Of a stretch of DNA of 37,351 bases, positions 1 to 8,133 are shown one piece after another (the stretch's first letter is position 1; each line of letters starts with the position of its first letter). This stretch comes from Streptomyces altiplanensis (lineage in GTDB: Bacteria > Actinomycetota > Actinomycetes > Streptomycetales > Streptomycetaceae): assembly GCA_003719395.1 (NCBI GenBank), contig RHMC01000064.1, positions 1-37,351 on the forward strand, read 5' to 3'. The notes under the pieces were generated by a model. It was not told where the DNA came from. It worked only from the letters and a program-made list of their open reading frames with translations, and searched no databases. The position numbers were made by a program, and so were the translations under genes.

Positions 1-1196
1 GCCACCCCGGCCCCGCCCGGCCCTGCCGGAAGCCGCCGGGGTCCCCGCCCGCTGCTCGCGCTGCTCGGCACGGTCGCCGCCGGCGCCAACGGCCCGGTCC
101 TGATCCTCCCGGAGATGGCCGGCTCCTTCGGGGTCCGGCCGCGACCGCCACCTGGCTCGTCACGGTGTTCGCGTGGGCCATGGCGGTCGGCACCCCGCTG
201 ATGGCGAGCCTGGCTGCCGCCGCCGCGCCTGCGCACCACCCTGCGCGTGAGTACGGCCCTGGTCCTGGCCGGGACCCTGCTGGTGGCCCTCGCACCCTGG
301 ATGGCGCTGGCCCTGCCGGGCCGGGCGGCCCAGGCCGTGGGCGGCGCGGGCTGGTCACCTCGGCCATGAGCCTGGCGGGCTCGGTCCGCCGGATGGGAGT
401 GATCACCGCGGGCTTCGGCGTCCTCGGCGCGGCCGGCCGGCTGCTCGGCTCGCTGCTCGCGGACGCGTTCTCCTGGCGCGTATCGCTCACGGTCTCCGTA
501 CTGGCCCTGCTCGCCCTCCCGGCCGTGACCCGCGCGGCCCCCCGTACGCACCCGGCCCCCACCACCGCCTTCGACGTCCGCGGCGCCTCGCTCCTGGCGG
601 CGCTGGCGACCGCTGCTGGTCCTCGTCCCGCACCACCCGCCGCCGGCGGCCTGCGCGACGCTCGCGGCGCCGCACTCCTGGCGGCCCACGTCCGCACCCG
701 CCCCGACGGATTCGTCCCGGCCGCGCTCCTGCGCACCCCGGCGTTCCTGTCGGCCGCGCTGCTGGCCTGCGCCCTGTCGACGTCGTACTTCACGCTGCTC
801 TTCGCGGTGCCCCAGCTCCTCGCCGCCCGTACGCACTGGTCCACCGCCACCATCGGCACGGGCCAGCTGGTCGCCCTCCTCGCCGGCTCCCTCCTCTCCC
901 TGGTCCTCGCCGCGCTCTCCGCCCGGCTGGGCAGGCGCAGGGTCCTCACGGTCCTGATCGGCCTGGGCGCGCTGGCGCCGGTGACGGCCGCAGTGACCCC
1001 CTGGGCGCCGCTGCTCCTCCCCGTGGCCGCGGTCGCGGTCCTCACGACCACGGCGGGAAACGCCACTCTCGCGGTGTACGCGACCCAGGCCGCCCCCGGC
1101 CCCCAACGCCCCACGGTGATCGGGTTGTTCAACCTCTGCTACCAGCTCGGCGGCGCGTTCGGCCCGGCGATCGCCGCCCTGATCACCCTCACCTGA
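1..1196 (+). pseudogene. MFS drug-efflux transporter, 5' partial, multiply frameshifted
   Basis: This is a major facilitator superfamily permease (proton-coupled exporter, inner membrane) whose start lies before the window. Recognisable segments appear in turn in different frames: a first helix ending near 135, then a motif reading TWLVTVFAWAMAVGTPL from about 150, helices with LRTTLRVSTALVLAGTLL from 229, then GSVRRMGVITAGFGVLGAAG from about 376, and a clean C-terminal half from about 690 to the TGA at 1194-1196. I infer indels near 137, 220, 350, 612 and 665. No single frame encodes a whole transporter, so the gene is either dead or badly sequenced. The substrate cannot be told. It resembles Streptomyces DHA-type exporters, which are often next to TetR or MarR regulators; none is visible here. 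Confidence 0.75.
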
Positions 1197-1327
1197 CCGG
1201 CGATGCCACCGGGGGCGGCGCGCGGCGGCGGAGACCGCCGAAGGCCGCCCGGAGCAGGTGCCACATTCATCCCGTCTTGTGGGAAAATGAGACGGACATG
1301 CCACCACGCACACACGGGAGGTGGATC

Positions 1328-1758
1328 ATGGGACAGGCACGCGAGGTCATGGACCGGCTCACCGAGGCGCTCACCAGGGGAACGGACCTCAAGGCCGTCA
1401 TGGAGTGTTTCGCAAAGGACGCGGTCGCCGTCACGCCGGACGGAGAGATCCGGGGCCGGGAGAACATCGGTGAGTACTGGCGTCAGATGACGGACGCGAT
1501 CCCGGACAGCACGTACGAGTCGATGTACGCGCACGAATCCGGCAACACGGCGATCGACGAGGGCTACTTCACCGGCAGGAACACCGGCCCGCTGGTGCTG
1601 CCGTCCGGCGAGATCCTGGAGCCGACGAACAAGGAAGTGAGGGTGCGGGGCTGCGACGTCGCGACGTCGAGGACGGCAAGATCGTCAACTATCGGCTGTA
1701 CCTCGACCAGCTGGACTTCCTCGGCCAGCTCGGCCTCCTGCCGAACGCACCGGTCTGA
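1328..1758 (+). pseudogene. SnoaL-like / NTF2-fold protein broken by an 8-bp tandem duplication
   Basis: A small NTF2-like (SnoaL polyketide-cyclase or ketosteroid-isomerase fold) protein of about 140 residues. The ATG at 1328 follows a GGAGGT-like ribosome site. The first ~108 codons read well (MERF-type helix, then a conserved W in GEYWRQMTDAIPD). The 8-mer GCGACGTC then occurs twice in tandem at 1653-1668. Removing one copy restores an open frame through a VEDGKIVNYRLYLDQ segment to the TGA at 1756-1758. The duplication shifts the frame, and the shifted reading runs on to 1819. The biochemical role is unknown; many relatives are stand-alone proteins of no assigned substrate. The family call is fairly secure and the frame repair is directly visible. 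Confidence 0.7.
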
Positions 1759-1791
1759 TCCGGGAGGTGGCGGCGGAAGTGGCGGCGCCGG

Positions 1792-2450
1792 TCACCGGCG
1801 GCGCTTGCGGGCCACGTAGTACACGTTGAGGACGTCGCCCTCCACCTCACGCACCTCGACGTCGTCGAACCCCGCCTCCCCGAGCATCCGCAACGCCCGC
1901 TGCGTGCCCCACACCGTACCGAGACCGGCGCCGCCCTCCCCGAGCGAGACGGTCATGCAGGAGAAGACCGAGAAGGCGTAGAGGGTGGGGCCGAGCGGGT
2001 GGCCGATGTTCTCCTCCAGCTTGCTGGAGGCGGCGATGTCGCCCATCAGGAACACCCCGTCGTCCCGCAGCGCACCCGCGACGGCCGACAGGGCGCGCTC
2101 CGGCCGCGCCAGGTCGTGGATCACGTCGAAGGCCGTGATCAGGTCGTACGTCCCGGACAGTTCGGCGGTGTCGGACACGACGAACCTGGCGTTGCCCAGT
2201 CCGAACCGCTCCGCCTCCTCCCGCGCCGCCGCGATGCCCGTGTCGGAGATGTCCACACCGAGGAACCGGCCGGCGGGGAAGGCCCGGGCCGGCAGATTCA
2301 CCGCGTGGCCCTGCCCGGTGCCGATGTCCAGCGCGTCGATGCCCTCGTTCAGCCGCTCGGTGAGTCCGGGCGCCAGCGGGATGATCGCGTCGACCAGCGC
2401 GGCGTCGTACACCCGCGCCGTATCGTGGTGAGCGCCAGGGCCATGGAGGC
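1792..2450 (-). pseudogene. Class I SAM-dependent methyltransferase, N-terminally truncated
   Basis: C-terminal two thirds of a SAM-dependent methyltransferase. The nucleotide-binding loop ALDIGTGQGHA (motif I), the acidic residue after beta 2 (FLGVDIS), a motif IV region (YDLITAFDVIHDLARP) and a late GTVWGTQRALRMLGEAGF segment are all in one frame. The family usually has about 100 more N-terminal residues (a winged-helix or dimerisation part). Here recognisable sequence stops at RVYDAALVD near 2430, and beyond it the frame is only GC-rich read-through to 2544. The lost 5' end abuts a truncated opposite-strand gene at 2463, so I infer a deletion that removed both starts. The substrate is unknown. 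It has no promoter of its own and is probably not expressed. Confidence 0.7.
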
Positions 2451-2462
2451 CCCGCCGAGCAG

Positions 2463-2918
2463 CGCGGCGCGCTCGACGCGGTGGGCGCGGAAAACCTCGC
2501 CGGCAAGCCTCTGATCGACATCGCCTTGCCCCTCGACGGAGCACCAGGAGAGCAGCGGTCGCTGGTCGTGGCCAACACCGACAGCCGCGACGAGCAGATT
2601 CAACGAGCCTTTCCGGACGCCCGGGTGGTCAAGACGCTCAACACCGTCCACGTCGACGTCATGGTCGATCCCGCCCGCGTACCCGGGCAGCACAACATCT
2701 TCGTTTCCGGAAACGACCCGGAGGCCAAGCGCACCGTCAGCACGCTGCTGACGGAGTTCGGCTGGCAGTCGGACGCGATTCTTGACCTCGGAGACATCCG
2801 CACAGCACGCGGGGTGGAGATGTACGCGCCCCTGCTCTTCACTCTCGCAGGAGTTCTGGACACCTGGGACTTCAACATCGCCATCGTCCAGCGCCAGCGC
2901 GGTCTCAAGTTTTCATAG
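2463..2918 (+). pseudogene. F420-dependent NADP oxidoreductase-like protein, C-terminal remnant
   Basis: This reads as the C-terminal ~150 residues of an NADPH:F420 reductase-type protein: ALDAVGAENLAGKPLIDI, then IQRAFPDARVVKTLNT, a VMVDPARVPG loop, and the LGDIRTARGVEMYAPL segment that closes the family fold. The N-terminal Rossmann GxGxxG nucleotide-binding part (about 60 residues) is missing. Without it the protein cannot bind NADP, so this is a remnant even though it is open from a possible GTG at 2481. It meets the truncated methyltransferase on the other strand at about 2440-2470, which suggests one deletion removed the divergent promoters and both gene starts. The next ~160 bp (2919-3082) hold nothing I can identify. 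Confidence 0.65.
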
Positions 2919-3082
2919 GCGAAGCGGTCCCCGGGCCGGGGGCACGTCGATGACGCCATTGACCAGGTGCCGCCACTCCCTGACCGCCCGTCTAAAGGCC
3001 GCGCGACGATCTGGGACCTCACCTGTGAAATTCACCCGACATTACGCGGCGCCGCCATCCCCTCGCCGCGGACGACGGGAAC

Positions 3083-3496
3083 TCACACCGCCACGAGCCG
3101 AACCCGATCGCCGCAGAGCTTGACCATGTCGTCGATGTCGGAGGTGAGCATGACCACGGGGCGGCGCTGTCGCAACGCGGCCTCGGTGACCGCCGCATCG
3201 ATCGCATATTTGTGTCCGTGCAAGCCGGCATCCATCAGGAGCTTCGAGGCCGCCCTCGCCTCCTCGTCGCCCACCGGGACCACGCGCAGTCCGGAGAGCA
3301 CCCAGTTCAAGCGGGACTTGTTCGTACGGGCGTGGACGGCCTCGATGATGGTGAGCGCACTGATCACGACCTCCATGCCGCGTGAGCGTGCCTCGGCGAC
3401 CAGCGCAACCACCTGCTCGTCGTCGGCGAGCATCTTGGAGAGCCCCTCACTGTCGAGGACCAGCGTCCCCTCGTGACTCAGTTTGCGGCGGGCCAC
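3083..3496 (-). CDS. PIN-domain toxin of type II toxin-antitoxin module 1
   Basis: A 137-residue PIN-fold ribonuclease of the VapC type. The acidic metal-binding residues expected for the family are visible: D15 (in LVLDSE), E52 (TIIEAV), D100 (KYAIDA) and D120/D122 (TSDIDD). The length is typical. The GTG start at 3496 has a GGAGGG site just upstream, inside the antitoxin gene, and the two reading frames overlap by 19 bp, so translation is probably coupled. Known relatives cut tRNA, rRNA or mRNA when the antitoxin is degraded; the RNA target here is unknown. It closely resembles the toxin at 4564-4971: both share HGHKYAIDA and a KLCGDRV tail. The catalytic residues look intact. Confidence 0.8.
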   Translation of the reverse strand: MARRKLSHEGTLVLDSEGLSKMLADDEQVVALVAEARSRGMEVVISALTIIEAVHARTNKSRLNWVLSGLRVVPVGDEEARAASKLLMDAGLHGHKYAIDAAVTEAALRQRRPVVMLTSDIDDMVKLCGDRVRLVAV

Positions 3497-3762
3497 TCAC
3501 CCTCCTCGGAGAACACCTCGTCGAAGACCTGCCGCGCCCGCTGACGAGCCTGCTCGGAAACCGGCCCCTTGCGGCTCTCGTAGTCGGCCAGATATTCGTC
3601 AAGGGCCTGCCCGCGCAGCTCACGCTCGACCGCCTCGGCGATGAACGCGGAGAACTCCCTCTTACCCACCCGTGCACGGATCGCTTCCGCGGTCCCTTCA
3701 GGCAGCGACAGACTCACCCGCGTCGCCGGCCCTTCCCCGATGCTGTACGTCGTCTCAGCCAT
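3478..3762 (-). CDS. Antitoxin of module 1 (ribbon-helix-helix type)
   Basis: A 94-residue partner for the PIN toxin, encoded immediately upstream of it on the same strand. The N-terminal half has the short strand and two helices of a ribbon-helix-helix DNA-binding protein (TRVSLSLPEGTAEAIRARVG, then a FSAFIAEAVERELRG helix). The acidic second half (about 55-94) would wrap and block the toxin. Such antitoxins usually repress their own operon as dimers. The start at 3762 is the first in-frame ATG. No clear promoter consensus is seen just upstream. It is weakly but recognisably similar to the antitoxin at 4292-4567, with the same layout and a similar helix (KRGVSAYVTAAVRHQL). Confidence 0.75.
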   Translation of the reverse strand: MAETTYSIGEGPATRVSLSLPEGTAEAIRARVGKREFSAFIAEAVERELRGQALDEYLADYESRKGPVSEQARQRARQVFDEVFSEEGEWPAAN

Positions 3763-3898
3763 GACCCGAGTGTGTCAAACGAGTAGGAAAAGCGCTACGC
3801 CTGGATCTGCGCGGAGCCGCAAAGCCGTGAAGAAGATGTGCACATGGAGCCTCTCCCGCCCGCCCCCTCACCTCGGGCAGCGCCACGTCCGAAACCCG

Positions 3899-4118
3899 GC
3901 ACGGGCGCGCCCATCCCATCCCAGCACGATCCCAGCACGGTACGGATGACCAGGGATGACAACAGGTGACGAGGGGTCAGCTGTCCCAGCACCATCCCGG
4001 CACGGGAAAAACAAAGGGCCCGACCCCGAAGAGCCGGACCCCCTCTGACCTGCATGTTTGCCAGATCAGCGACGTGGTGTCATGTCAGCCGCTACACATT
4101 GAAGCGGAACTCCACCAC
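3899..4118. repeat. Left copy of the ychF-3'-end direct repeat (putative attL)
   Basis: About 220 bp matching 11190-11409 in the same orientation. Over the best-aligned ~190 bp I count roughly 18 mismatches by eye. It carries, in order, two CCCAGCAC units (3920, 3931), another pair (3985 and a variant at 3996), a decayed version of the ychF terminator hairpin (4015-4045), a nearly identical stretch around 4050-4105, and the last nine codons of ychF read on the minus strand (4092-4118). The rest of ychF is absent here, which marks this as a duplicated gene end. The remainder of the 3763-4291 gene-free stretch shows no further coding sequence I can support. Confidence 0.75.
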
Positions 4119-4147
4119 AACTACTCTGACCTGCGGTTATGCGAGCG

Positions 4148-4169
4148 CATCCCAGCACCATCCCAGCAC
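4148..4169. repeat. Tandem pair of the 11-mer CATCCCAGCAC
   Basis: Two exact, directly adjacent copies of CATCCCAGCAC, just inside the left end of the island. The same tandem pair occurs at 11273-11294 in the right repeat, and degenerate pairs lie at 3982-4003 and around 3917-3938. Spaced short direct repeats beside an attachment core are typical of arm-type binding sites for a tyrosine recombinase, but that function is inference only. Confidence 0.6.
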
Positions 4170-4263
4170 GGGATTCACTGCAAAGTACAAAAAGATCCGG
4201 AAGCACCAAGACTACGCATCACCGCCCGCCCTGGATACAGACCGCGCACCACTCCAGACGCTG

Positions 4264-4291
4264 TAATACTTTCTGTACTAGACTTGCAGCC
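4264..4291 (+). promoter_or_regulatory. Leaderless promoter and inverted-repeat operator of TA module 2
   Basis: TAGACT at 4279-4284 fits the TAnnnT -10 consensus and lies 7 nt before the ATG at 4292, the spacing of a leaderless actinobacterial transcript. Just upstream an imperfect inverted repeat, TAATAC-TTTCT-GTACTA (4264-4280, one mismatch), overlaps the -10. This is where an autoregulating RHH antitoxin would be expected to bind. No convincing -35 is seen. Confidence 0.5.
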
Positions 4292-4567
4292 ATGAAGTCA
4301 CCCCGCCCCGGCGGCACGGAGAATATCTCCGTCTCGATGCCCTCGGAACTCCTCGGTGCTCTGCGCACACGTACTGGCAAGCGCGGCGTGTCCGCGTATG
4401 TGACGGCTGCGGTTCGGCATCAGCTCGCGATGGACGGCCTCGCCGAGATCGTGGCCGCCTACGAAGCCGAGCACGAGCCGCTGAACGATGCCGAGGTCCA
4501 GGCCGCGCAGAGCGAACTGTTTGGTGACGCACCGGCGCCCTACGCATCGAACGACACCGCCGCATGA
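4292..4567 (+). CDS. Antitoxin of module 2 (ribbon-helix-helix type)
   Basis: A 91-residue protein starting at the ATG at 4292. Residues ~10-45 form a strand plus two helices of the RHH kind (ENISVSMPSELLGALRTRTG, then VSAYVTAAVRHQLAMDG). The acidic tail (~50-91) is the likely toxin-binding arm. Upstream in-frame ATGs exist (for example near 4139), but the leaderless -10 at 4279-4284 and the start of family-like sequence favour 4292. Its stop overlaps the toxin start as ATGA (4564-4567). It is inferred to neutralise the PIN toxin and to repress the operon through the inverted repeat at 4264-4280. It sits at the left end of the island beside the hsd operon, which it may stabilise by addiction. 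Confidence 0.75.
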   Translation: MKSPRPGGTENISVSMPSELLGALRTRTGKRGVSAYVTAAVRHQLAMDGLAEIVAAYEAEHEPLNDAEVQAAQSELFGDAPAPYASNDTAA

Positions 4568-4971
4568 AGGAGCCCGCGGCCAGGTCCCTGGTGCTCGACT
4601 CCCAGGCGCTGTCGCTACTGCTGCGCAACGACCGCCAGATGATCACCCGGATCGAGGCCGCCCGGCGCGTAGGCGTGCCCGTCCTCGTATCGGCCCTGAC
4701 TGTGGTGGAGGCCGTCTACGGGAAGACAGATACCGCCCGACTGCGCTGGCTTCTCTCCCGCCTTCTAGTCCAGGACGTTACCCAGGCGGACAGTCTCACC
4801 ACGGTGCAGCTGCTGAGCGACGCCGGCGGCCTGCACGGCCACAAGTACGCCATCGACGCCCTCGTCGCCGCGATGGCGCTCCGCTCCCCTGCCCCCGTCC
4901 TCGTACTGACCTCGGACCGCGACGACTGGTCGAAGCTGTGCGGCGACCGCGTACAAATCAAGGACGTCTGA
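4564..4971 (+). CDS. PIN-domain toxin of type II toxin-antitoxin module 2
   Basis: A 135-residue VapC-type PIN ribonuclease. Expected metal ligands are present at D12 (LVLDSQ), E49 (TVVEAV), D98 (KYAIDA) and D118/D120 (TSDRDD). It overlaps the antitoxin by ATGA, implying translational coupling. It is a clear paralogue of the toxin at 3083-3496: the HGHKYAIDA block, the VLTSD-DD block and the KLCGDRV tail are shared, but the rest has diverged, so this is not a recent duplication. It ends 9 bp before the 3' end of hsdR, which converges on it. Like relatives it should inhibit growth by RNA cleavage when freed; the specific target is unknown. Confidence 0.82.
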   Translation: MKEPAARSLVLDSQALSLLLRNDRQMITRIEAARRVGVPVLVSALTVVEAVYGKTDTARLRWLLSRLLVQDVTQADSLTTVQLLSDAGGLHGHKYAIDALVAAMALRSPAPVLVLTSDRDDWSKLCGDRVQIKDV

Positions 4972-4980
4972 CCACAGCGC

Positions 4981-7900
4981 CTACTCAGGTGAATCCACCT
5001 GCTGATCGACTGCTGCTTCGTAGAAGGCATCCGCGAGGGCGACAATGATCGCGTTGATGGCCGGCCCGTCAGTGAAGAAGTAGTCAGCCATCGTGTTGTG
5101 GGCATCTTGGTTATCCGCGACTGCCTCAGTGACGGCGGCCTGGAAGTCCTGTGACTCCAGGAACTGCTTCTTGGAATTCACCTTGGTTTGCTGGACCAAG
5201 TTCGAGTCGGCCAGGAGTAGCTGCACGAGGCCCTGTACGAACTCCCTGACCTGGGAGGCAGCGAACGTTTCGGCGCCGAAGAGGTCGTTCATCTTGTCTA
5301 TGACGACCTGAAGCGCGACGTACTTCGGATCCTTCTTCGCGCCCGTACCGGCGGCGCTGATGCCCTTCAGCTGTCCGTCGCCCACGAGCGAGATGTCGAC
5401 CACTATCGCCTTGTTGTGCTTGACCCCCACCAGCACAACGTCAGAGAGGTCGACGTCGGCCGCCCATGCAGACTCGGCGATGACCTTCTCCAGCAGGCGC
5501 AAGAAGATCGAAAGCATCTCCATGTAGGGGTCGCCGTAGTCGACGATCTGGGACATGAAGTCGTAGAGCCGTACGTAGGTGGAAACGTCCTTGCGGAACA
5601 GGTCGAGCTCCTGGAGCTTGACCTTGTCTTCCTCCTCGATCGCCCGCGCGTAGCGCCGCCGGAAGTCGTGCTGTGCCGGGCTGATCGCTGCCGAGAGGGC
5701 GTTGTTGCCCTTTCGTGTCACCCACAGTTCGGCGACCTTGCGGACGTCGTCCTCGGAATAGATCCCGGCCTGGGCGAGCTTGTTGGCCAGGTGTACGACG
5801 ACGTACGGGTCGGTCTCGGTCTCCAGGGTGGCGTTCTTGAAGTACGGCTCGAAGGCTGTCTTGATGTCCTCGGGCTTGTTGGCAAAGTCGATGACGAACG
5901 TTTTGCGCTTCTGCTCCCCACCGGCAGTGCGGTGGGTGCGGTTGAGGCGCGAGAGCGTCTGCACCGCGGTGACCCCCGACAGCTTCTTGTCGATGTACAT
6001 CGCCGAGAGCAGGGGCTGGTCGAAGCCTGTCTGGAACTTGTTGGCGACCAGCATGATCTTGTAAGTGTCGCCCTTGAATGCGGCCGCCAGATCAGCCCCG
6101 GCACCGGGGTTCATATTGGCCTCAGTGAACTCGTCGTCCTTCGACGGCTGCGGGCCCCAGTCGCTGTGCCAGGTCTCGCCCTCATCCATCGTCACGCCGG
6201 CGGAGAAGGCGACCAGGGTGCGGTAGTTGTACGAGGCGTCCTCGGCGCGTCGCTTCGCGATGTAGGCGTCGATGGCCAGCTTGTACTTCACCGCGGACTT
6301 GCGCGAGTCGGTCACCACCATCGCTTTCGCCTTACCCTCGAGGAGGTAGCCGACGTTGGCGTGAAAGTGCTCGACGATAATCTGTACCTTCTGGCTGATG
6401 TTCGTCGGGTGGAGCTGCACCCACCGCATCAGCCCCTTACGGGCGGTGGCCTCCTCGACTTCGCCTCCGTCATCGGCCTCGGCCTTGCCAGCGATCTTCA
6501 ACGCGGTGTCGTAGGACTGGTAGCCCTTGAGTACGTCGAGGATGTAGCCCTCCTCGATCGCCTGCTTCATCGAGTACACGTGGAACGCGCGCGGCTTGCC
6601 GTCGGGCCCCTTGCGGCCGAACAGCTCCAGCGTCTTGTTCTTCGGTGTCGCGGTGAAGGCGAAGAAGGAGATGCTTTCCGACTCGGCCCGCTCGGTCATC
6701 TCCGAGGCCAGCACCGACTCCACGTCTACTTCGCCCCCCTCCTTGATCTCCTCGACCTCTTCGGCGGTCAGCACCTTCTTCAGCTTCGTGGAGATCTGAC
6801 CCGACTGAGAGGAGTGCGCCTCATCGGCGATGACGGCGAACGCCCTGCCCTTCAGGCCGGCGTCTGTCCGGATCTCCTTCAGGACATACGGGAAGGTCTG
6901 TACCGTCACCGCAATGATCAGCTCGCCGTTCTTCAACGCCTGCGCCAGCAGACCTGACTTCGACTTCACGCCGGCCTTGCGGACGTCCTCGGGGCTGATG
7001 GTCGCGACGATCTTGCCGGTGCCGTCGATCTGTCGGATCGCATCCTGCAGCTGGGAGTCGAGCACGGTGCGGTCCACGACCACGATGACGGAGTCGAAGA
7101 CCTTCTTGTTGTCGGCATCATGCAGTCGGGCCAGCCCGTGGGCGGTCCAGGCGATGGTGTTCGTCTTTCCTGACCCGGCCGAGTGCTCGATCAAGTACCG
7201 GCGCCCGACACCCTCCTCCTTCACCGCGCCAACGATGCTCGTGACGGCCTCCCACTGGTGGAAGCGCGGGAAGAGCATGCTCCTACGCCGCACCGAGGTT
7301 CCGGTGGTGAGGTCCCACTCCTCCTTGGTCTGCACAATCATCAGCCGCCCGATGACGTTCAGCCAAGCGTGCTTCTCCCAGACGCGTTCCCACAGGTACG
7401 CCGTCGCCGACCCCTCGTCCGCGCTAGGCGGGTTGCCGGCACCACTGTCGAAACCGATGTTGAACGGCAGGAAGTGGGTCTTGTCCCCCTCCAGCTTCGT
7501 GGTCATCGCCGCCAGGTTGTTGGAGACGGCGAAATGCACCAGCGCCCGGTGCCCGAACGACAGCAGCGGCTCCGGGCGCCCGTTCGTCAGCGGGTTGCGG
7601 TCATGCTTGTACTGGTTGATCGCCTCGTCCAGCGACTGGGTGAAGTCGGTCTTCAGCTCCACCGTGGCCACCGGGAGCCCGTTGACGAAGAACACCAGAT
7701 CGATGGTGCGCTGGTCGGCAGTCGAGAAGTGCACCTGCCGCACCACCCGCACCCGCATCGCCTCGTAGTGCGCCGTGGTGGTCGCGTTGAGCGAGGTATC
7801 GGGGCGAAACTGTGCCATCTTCAACCGGCCGCCGCCGATGTACTGAACCCCGTTGCGCAGGATGTTCAGCGTTCCGCCGCCGTGCTCCAGGGGCTTGTCC

Positions 7901-8133
7901 AACGCTGCAGTCAGCACGGAAAGGAACTTTGCCTGCGACCCCGCCGCCTTCAGCGCCTTCTCGTACGCCGTCTTCTGCGTCACATTCAGCCACGCGAACA
8001 GATCTGCCGGGAACAGTGCCCGCTCGCGGTCGTACTCGCCACCGTCGTGGTCGTTCACCGAGTACAGCCAGCCGTGGGCCTCAAGGTACTCGCAGATCTC
8101 CTTCTCGAAGATCGACTCGTTGTGGTCAGCCAT
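4981..8133 (-). CDS. hsdR: Type I restriction endonuclease, R (motor/nuclease) subunit
   Basis: About 1050 residues, the normal HsdR length. The N-terminal PD-(D/E)xK nuclease is visible as D146 (TIDLVFF) with E160-L-K162 (VATVELKTD), followed by the QxxxY-like NQYKHDR. The SF2 helicase motor follows: Walker A HSAGSGKTN (~318-326), DEAH (~438-441), FTATP (~494-498) and a late QTGFDQPLL / QTLSRLNRTHR region (motifs V-VI). HsdR joins an M2S complex, translocates unmodified DNA with ATP, and cuts far from the site. ATG 8133 (or GTG 8136) overlaps the hsdS stop, so the operon is translationally coupled. No frame damage is seen and all catalytic motifs are intact. Confidence 0.95.
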   Translation of the reverse strand: MADHNESIFEKEICEYLEAHGWLYSVNDHDGGEYDRERALFPADLFAWLNVTQKTAYEKALKAAGSQAKFLSVLTAALDKPLEHGGGTLNILRNGVQYIGGGRLKMAQFRPDTSLNATTTAHYEAMRVRVVRQVHFSTADQRTIDLVFFVNGLPVATVELKTDFTQSLDEAINQYKHDRNPLTNGRPEPLLSFGHRALVHFAVSNNLAAMTTKLEGDKTHFLPFNIGFDSGAGNPPSADEGSATAYLWERVWEKHAWLNVIGRLMIVQTKEEWDLTTGTSVRRRSMLFPRFHQWEAVTSIVGAVKEEGVGRRYLIEHSAGSGKTNTIAWTAHGLARLHDADNKKVFDSVIVVVDRTVLDSQLQDAIRQIDGTGKIVATISPEDVRKAGVKSKSGLLAQALKNGELIIAVTVQTFPYVLKEIRTDAGLKGRAFAVIADEAHSSQSGQISTKLKKVLTAEEVEEIKEGGEVDVESVLASEMTERAESESISFFAFTATPKNKTLELFGRKGPDGKPRAFHVYSMKQAIEEGYILDVLKGYQSYDTALKIAGKAEADDGGEVEEATARKGLMRWVQLHPTNISQKVQIIVEHFHANVGYLLEGKAKAMVVTDSRKSAVKYKLAIDAYIAKRRAEDASYNYRTLVAFSAGVTMDEGETWHSDWGPQPSKDDEFTEANMNPGAGADLAAAFKGDTYKIMLVANKFQTGFDQPLLSAMYIDKKLSGVTAVQTLSRLNRTHRTAGGEQKRKTFVIDFANKPEDIKTAFEPYFKNATLETETDPYVVVHLANKLAQAGIYSEDDVRKVAELWVTRKGNNALSAAISPAQHDFRRRYARAIEEEDKVKLQELDLFRKDVSTYVRLYDFMSQIVDYGDPYMEMLSIFLRLLEKVIAESAWAADVDLSDVVLVGVKHNKAIVVDISLVGDGQLKGISAAGTGAKKDPKYVALQVVIDKMNDLFGAETFAASQVREFVQGLVQLLLADSNLVQQTKVNSKKQFLESQDFQAAVTEAVADNQDAHNTMADYFFTDGPAINAIIVALADAFYEAAVDQQVDSPE

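Noticed and set aside
3899..4118. A tRNA gene as the integration site
   Set aside because: No cloverleaf or CCA-type 3' end is seen. The shared sequence is the ychF 3' end and its terminator.
5416..6957. Long open frame (513 codons) on the plus strand
   Set aside because: It is the mirror of hsdR, whose motifs fix the coding strand. The translation is Val/Leu/Arg/Asp-rich with no domain.
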